DNA of 8,814 nt, taken from positions 1 to 8,814 of the forward strand of contig JABIPV010000138.1 of assembly GCA_018699075.1 (NCBI GenBank), written 5' to 3'. A model generated the notes under the pieces. The model had not been told where the DNA came from. It made no database searches and worked only from the letters and a program-made list of their open reading frames with translations. This DNA is from Kordiimonadaceae bacterium (lineage in GTDB: Bacteria > Pseudomonadota > Alphaproteobacteria > Sphingomonadales > Emcibacteraceae). A program made the translations under genes and the position numbers. Shown here piece by piece: positions 4,646 to 8,814 of this stretch; position 1 is the first letter of the stretch; the number at the start of each line of letters is the position of its first letter.

Positions 4646-7360
4646 ATGACAGATAGCCAAACAAAAACGAAAAAAAATCCCGCAGCAAAAACCACGCCGA
4701 TGATGGAGCAATTCTTAAAGTTAAAAGAAGCTCACCGTGAATATTTGCTGTTTTATCGTATGGGTGATTTTTATGAGCTTTTCTTTGATGATGCGGTAAA
4801 GGCTTCTGCTGCCCTAGATATTACACTGACCAAACGTGGGAAGCATATGGATGAAGATATCCCTATGTGTGGTGTACCTTATCATGCGGCTGAAAACTAC
4901 CTATCACGGCTGATTGGTAAAGGCTTTAAAGTTGCGGTGTGCGAACAGATGGAAGCTCCCGCAGAGGCCAAAAAAAGAGGCGCAAAATCCGTTGTTAAAC
5001 GAGACGTTATCCGGCTTGTCACTCCGGGCACAATAACAGAAGAAAACCTGCTGGATGCGCGGTCCCATAATTATCTGACGTCATTATCCTGTGTTAGCGG
5101 GGCGTATGCGCTTTCATGGTTAGACATCACCACAGGTGATTTTTATGTCAGCAAAATAATTGCTGCCAATTTGGATGCGGAACTGGCACGTCTCCATGCA
5201 GGTGAACTTATTGTTCCTTTTTCTCTAATGGATAAAGTGGAACTTGTTGATGCGCTTGATGATTGGCAACACATCATCAGTCCGGTAGAAAAAACTTTGT
5301 TTGATAGCTCTGCGGCGGAAAAGAATTTAAAAGAATTATATGGCGTCAGCGTCCTTGAAGGAATTGGCTTAATTGGTCGCGCTGAACTTGCGGCTTGCGG
5401 CGCTCTTGTTCAATATTTAGAGGAAACACAAAAAGGAAAACTACCAAAACTAAGAAGGCCTCAATTGGTTGGTGAAGATAGCATCATGATGATTGATAGC
5501 TCAACGCGACGTAATTTAGAACTAAATAGGACTTTATCCGGTGAGAAAAAAGGCAGTCTCCTTTCGACAATTGATAAGACCATAACGGGGGCAGGGGCAA
5601 GGCTCCTTGGTCGTTATTTAAGTGCACCGCTTACGGATCAGGTCGCTATCAATAAAAGACTGGATCTGACCACTTATTTTCTTAACGCTGAAGCTTTGCG
5701 CATACAATTAAGGGGTTTACTTAAAAGTTGCCCTGACCTCGAACGGGCAATGTCGCGACTTTCTGTTGGACGTGGTGGTCCACGAGATTTATCCGCTGTC
5801 CGCGATGGCTTAGATCAGGCATTTAAAATAAAGCAGATCATACAAAATGATATTTCGAATTCAAACGAGAATCTAAGCGGTCTTACGGATGATTTGCAAA
5901 ATATTATTGAAAAATTTGGTGATCATAGTGAAATTGTCGATGAGCTTCGCCGTGCTTTAATGCCGGATACACCCCTTATCATTAGGGACGGAAACTTTAT
6001 TGCCAAAGGTTATCATGCGGCACTTGATGAGTTTCAAATGCTTAAAAGCGAGAGCAAAAGGCTAATCGCCGCACTAGAAGGCAGGTACAAAGATAAAACG
6101 GCCATTAATGGCCTTAAAATTAAGTATAATAACGTACTTGGTTATTTTGTTGAGGTCACGGCACTTCATGCAGATAAATTAATGATGGCGCCGCTTAACG
6201 AAGAGTTTATTCACCGTCAAACTCTGGCAAACGTAGTGCGCTTTAATTCAACGGAACTGGCAGACCTCGCCGGTAAAATTGGTCAGGCCGCTGACCGCGC
6301 ATTATCACTCGAACATGAATTATTTGAAAAACTTGTCTCAAAAGTGCTCGGTAAATGGAACGACATCATTCTTGCTGCTTCGGCGCTGGCGACGCTTGAT
6401 GTGGGTGCGGGCTTGGCGGAACTTGCTGCCGTTCAAAATTATACCAGACCTATTGTTGATGATAGTCTCGCCTTTGAAATTGAAGGCGGGCGGCATCCTG
6501 TGGTTGAAGCATCTATTAAGCAGAGTTTAAACGGTAAATTTGTTGCCAATGACTGCGATCTTGGCACAGATAAGCGACTTTGGCTTATTACGGGCCCCAA
6601 TATGGCGGGTAAGAGCACATTTTTAAGACAGAATGCTTTGATCGCCATTATGGCGCAAATGGGAAGTTTTGTTCCTGCACATAAAGCACATATTGGCGTT
6701 GTCGATCGGTTATTTAGCCGTGTGGGAGCATCCGATGATTTGGCCCGCGGCCGATCAACATTTATGGTCGAAATGGTGGAAACTGCTGCGATCCTAAACC
6801 AATCGACGAGTAGGTCATTGGTGATTTTAGATGAAATAGGACGTGGAACGGCCACATATGACGGCCTTTCCATTGCATGGGCGGCGGTTGAACATTTGCA
6901 CGAAGTTAATAAAGCGCGCGGCTTATTTGCGACACATTATCATGAGATGACAGCCTTATCTACTAAGCTTGATAATTTAGCCCTTTATTTTATGAAGGTT
7001 AAAGAATGGGAAGGTGAGGTTATTTTCTTACATGAAGTGGCTCACGGATCGGCAGATAGATCATATGGTATTCAGGTAGCAAAACTTGCTGGTCTTCCTG
7101 CTGTTGTTGTTGAACGCGCCACACAAGTTTTACACAGTTTAGAGCAAGGTGGATCAGAAGGGCAAGGGGTGGCCCAAGGCCAAAAAATGCAAACCTTAAG
7201 TGATGATCTGCCGTTATTTTCGGCGGTGCAAGAAAAAGTCACTTCCGTGACAAATGAGCCATCTGACTTAGAAAAAGCAATGGATGATCTTAAGCCCGAT
7301 GAGTTAAGCCCGAAAGAAGCACTTGAAAGGCTTTACCAATTAAAGGAGCTTATGCCGTAA
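4646..7360 (+). CDS. mutS: DNA mismatch repair protein MutS
   Basis: MutS recognises base mismatches and small loops and starts methyl- or nick-directed repair with MutL. At 904 residues it has every expected part. The mismatch-binding domain carries the wedge Phe-x-Glu at F42-Y-E44 (within GDFYELFFDDA). The connector, lever and clamp domains follow. The ATPase domain has Walker A GPNMAGKST (650-658, K656), the ABC signature around S704-T-F-M-V-E-M710, Walker B VILDE (726-730) and the His loop ATHYH (762-766). A DLPLF sequence (854-858) is a likely beta-clamp-binding motif, and the last 30 residues (DLEKAMDDLKP, then SPKEALERLYQLKEL) match the C-terminal tetramerisation helices. The ATG has only a weak AAAG-type ribosome site, so it may rely on coupling to olsB 17 bp upstream. 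glnD begins 4 bp after the stop. No frame damage or missing catalytic residue was seen. Confidence 0.98.
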   Translation: MTDSQTKTKKNPAAKTTPMMEQFLKLKEAHREYLLFYRMGDFYELFFDDAVKASAALDITLTKRGKHMDEDIPMCGVPYHAAENYLSRLIGKGFKVAVCEQMEAPAEAKKRGAKSVVKRDVIRLVTPGTITEENLLDARSHNYLTSLSCVSGAYALSWLDITTGDFYVSKIIAANLDAELARLHAGELIVPFSLMDKVELVDALDDWQHIISPVEKTLFDSSAAEKNLKELYGVSVLEGIGLIGRAELAACGALVQYLEETQKGKLPKLRRPQLVGEDSIMMIDSSTRRNLELNRTLSGEKKGSLLSTIDKTITGAGARLLGRYLSAPLTDQVAINKRLDLTTYFLNAEALRIQLRGLLKSCPDLERAMSRLSVGRGGPRDLSAVRDGLDQAFKIKQIIQNDISNSNENLSGLTDDLQNIIEKFGDHSEIVDELRRALMPDTPLIIRDGNFIAKGYHAALDEFQMLKSESKRLIAALEGRYKDKTAINGLKIKYNNVLGYFVEVTALHADKLMMAPLNEEFIHRQTLANVVRFNSTELADLAGKIGQAADRALSLEHELFEKLVSKVLGKWNDIILAASALATLDVGAGLAELAAVQNYTRPIVDDSLAFEIEGGRHPVVEASIKQSLNGKFVANDCDLGTDKRLWLITGPNMAGKSTFLRQNALIAIMAQMGSFVPAHKAHIGVVDRLFSRVGASDDLARGRSTFMVEMVETAAILNQSTSRSLVILDEIGRGTATYDGLSIAWAAVEHLHEVNKARGLFATHYHEMTALSTKLDNLALYFMKVKEWEGEVIFLHEVAHGSADRSYGIQVAKLAGLPAVVVERATQVLHSLEQGGSEGQGVAQGQKMQTLSDDLPLFSAVQEKVTSVTNEPSDLEKAMDDLKPDELSPKEALERLYQLKELMP
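7342..7348 (+). promoter_or_regulatory. Probable ribosome binding site for glnD inside the mutS 3' end
   Basis: AAAGGAG is the only strong Shine-Dalgarno-like element before glnD. It sits within the last codons of mutS, 16 bases from the glnD ATG at 7365, which is longer than usual. An ATG nearer to it (7352) is the penultimate codon of mutS itself. The arrangement favours translational coupling, with ribosomes ending mutS restarting on glnD. Confidence 0.4.
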
Positions 7361-7364
7361 TAAT

Positions 7365-8814
7365 ATGATCAAAATTAATAAACATCGCGAAATTTTTAAC
7401 CGCAATGATCAATCAAAGAATCTCGCTTTGTTAAAAGAAGAATATCGACCTGATCAAATTAGGTCGCCATTATTAGAGCTGCTGAAAAAAGCATATGAGC
7501 AAGGTTTTGAAAATATTAAAAATCGCGCTGATAATGGTGAACCCGGTATAAAACTCGCAAATGCGCAAAGTTTTCTTACCGATGAAATTGTTCACATGCT
7601 TTATGATGTTGTGACCGATTATATATACCATGTTGCAAATCCAACCAAAGGGGAAAAGTTATGTTTAACGGCCTTTGGGGGTTATGGGCGGCAAGAAATG
7701 GCTCCTTATTCAGACATCGATTTACTTTTTATACTGCCCTATAAAAAAACGGCATGGAGCGAGCAGGTCGTCGAATATATGCTTTATATTCTTTGGGATA
7801 TGGGATTTGACGTAGGGCATGCAGTACGGTCTGTTGATGAATGTATTCGTCTATGTAATACGGACTTAACCATAAAAACATCACTCTTGGAAATGCGCTA
7901 TATTTGGGGCGAAGAGTCTCTTTTTGACGACCTAACAGCCCTGTATGATAAAAAGATTGTGAAGGGAAATGCTCCAGAATTTACCGAACAAAAATTAATT
8001 GAACGTGATGAACGTCATAAAAGGTTAGGGGATACCCGCTATGTGGTGGAACCGAATATGAAAGAAGGAAAAGGCGGTATGCGTGACCTGCATACTCTTT
8101 ATTGGATCGCGAAGTTTATTTATAAAGTAAATAGTTTTAGTGAAGTTGTAGAGAAAGGTGTTTTTTCCGAAGAGGAATTTAATGAATTTCAAAAAGCGGA
8201 AGAATTTTTGTGGGCCGTTCGCTTCCAATTACATTATTTTTCTGGAAGGGCGGAAGAACGTATAACATTTGATGTTCAAAAAGCACTAGCTGAAAAGCTT
8301 CAATATACGGATCGTCCAAATGCATCCGGTGTAGAACGCTTTATGAAACATTTCTTTTTAACCGCAAAAAATGTTGGCGACTTGACGCGTATTTTTTGCG
8401 CTTATCTTGAAGAAAAACATAAAAGGCGAGCGCCATTTAAATTATCTGGTTTTTCTTTTAGGTCAAAAAATGCGGATGGTTTTCCTATAGAAGGTGGGCG
8501 ACTTAGTATTAAAAATGAAAAATTAGTCATTAAAGATCCTGTAAAAATGATTGAAATTTTTCATGTGGCTCAGAAATATGGATTGGATATTCACCCGCGT
8601 GCCCTAAGGATGATCCGTCAAAACCTTAAATTAATTAAGGGGCGCACACGAAGGGACGAAAAGGCCAATGCGCTTTTTATTGACATACTGACCTTTAAAG
8701 AAGGACCAGGCTTCGCACTAAGACTAATGAATGAGGTAGGTGTTTTAGGGCGATTTGTACCTGACTTTGGCCGCGTCGTCGCGCAGATGCAATATGATAT
8801 GTATCATGTTTATA
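7365..8814 (+). CDS. glnD: Bifunctional PII uridylyltransferase/uridylyl-removing enzyme GlnD, 5' part
   Basis: GlnD is the cytoplasmic glutamine sensor: it uridylylates PII proteins (GlnB/GlnK) when glutamine is low and removes UMP when it is high. The frame is open from the ATG at 7365 to the window edge (483 codons) and lacks a stop. The nucleotidyltransferase motif is complete, GGYGRQEMAPYSDIDLLF at residues 105-122, with metal-binding D117 and D119. The GlnD hallmark PNMKEGKGGMRDLHTLYWIA (230-249) follows, then the helical linker domain. The last residues (QMQYDMYHVY) match the conserved stretch just before the HD phosphohydrolase domain. The HD domain and the two glutamine-binding ACT domains must lie beyond the window. 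An in-frame stop at 7341-7343 with no other start codon after it makes 7365 the first possible start. mutS ends 4 bp upstream; mutS-glnD adjacency is familiar in alphaproteobacteria. Confidence 0.96.
   Translation, partial: MIKINKHREIFNRNDQSKNLALLKEEYRPDQIRSPLLELLKKAYEQGFENIKNRADNGEPGIKLANAQSFLTDEIVHMLYDVVTDYIYHVANPTKGEKLCLTAFGGYGRQEMAPYSDIDLLFILPYKKTAWSEQVVEYMLYILWDMGFDVGHAVRSVDECIRLCNTDLTIKTSLLEMRYIWGEESLFDDLTALYDKKIVKGNAPEFTEQKLIERDERHKRLGDTRYVVEPNMKEGKGGMRDLHTLYWIAKFIYKVNSFSEVVEKGVFSEEEFNEFQKAEEFLWAVRFQLHYFSGRAEERITFDVQKALAEKLQYTDRPNASGVERFMKHFFLTAKNVGDLTRIFCAYLEEKHKRRAPFKLSGFSFRSKNADGFPIEGGRLSIKNEKLVIKDPVKMIEIFHVAQKYGLDIHPRALRMIRQNLKLIKGRTRRDEKANALFIDILTFKEGPGFALRLMNEVGVLGRFVPDFGRVVAQMQYDMYHVY

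Noticed and set aside
6279..6873. Plus- and minus-strand frames inside mutS
   Set aside because: They coincide with the conserved clamp and ATPase regions of MutS. Neither has a plausible start context or domain.
8025..8228. Minus-strand 67-codon frame in glnD
   Set aside because: It is antisense to the conserved GlnD hallmark at residues 230-249, with no independent evidence of coding.

Overview
The window is ordinary chromosomal DNA of an alphaproteobacterium. The evidence is the alphaproteobacterial-type L28, the OlsB-type ornithine-lipid acyltransferase, and mutS directly followed by glnD. The DNA is AT-rich (estimated by eye at about 40% GC), which is low for free-living members of the class, so a low-GC marine or host-associated lineage is plausible. 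I cannot name a genus. No tRNA, rRNA, CRISPR array, insertion sequence or phage gene was seen.

Layout. Bases 1-503 hold the 3' part of meaB, a G3E-type GTPase that chaperones methylmalonyl-CoA mutase. The 257-bp gap after it carries a well-formed sigma70-type promoter for rpmB (ribosomal protein L28, 761-1051), which is closed by a clear intrinsic terminator. A TetR-family regulator (1278-1835) follows, then an AmpG-family permease with a TTG start (1917-3293). On the minus strand, converging on the permease and overlapping its 3' end by 27 bp, is a 131-residue protein (3267-3662). It combines a four-cysteine zinc ribbon with what looks like the C-terminal tail of a SAM methyltransferase. From about 3795 rightwards, three tightly packed plus-strand genes run to the window edge: olsB, mutS and glnD (truncated at 8814, before its HD and ACT domains). 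The gaps between them are 17 and 4 bp, so they are probably one transcription unit.

How the genes relate. meaB serves propionyl/methylmalonyl-CoA metabolism, rpmB translation, olsB synthesis of phosphorus-free membrane lipids, mutS mismatch repair, and glnD nitrogen sensing through PII. The TetR gene and the permease are co-oriented and 81 bp apart, so they may be a regulator and its target, but nothing in the sequence proves this. I found no convincing new multi-gene system. The points most worth a second look are the core-less methyltransferase-like zinc-ribbon protein, the acidic recognition helix of the TetR protein, and the olsB-mutS-glnD linkage without olsA.
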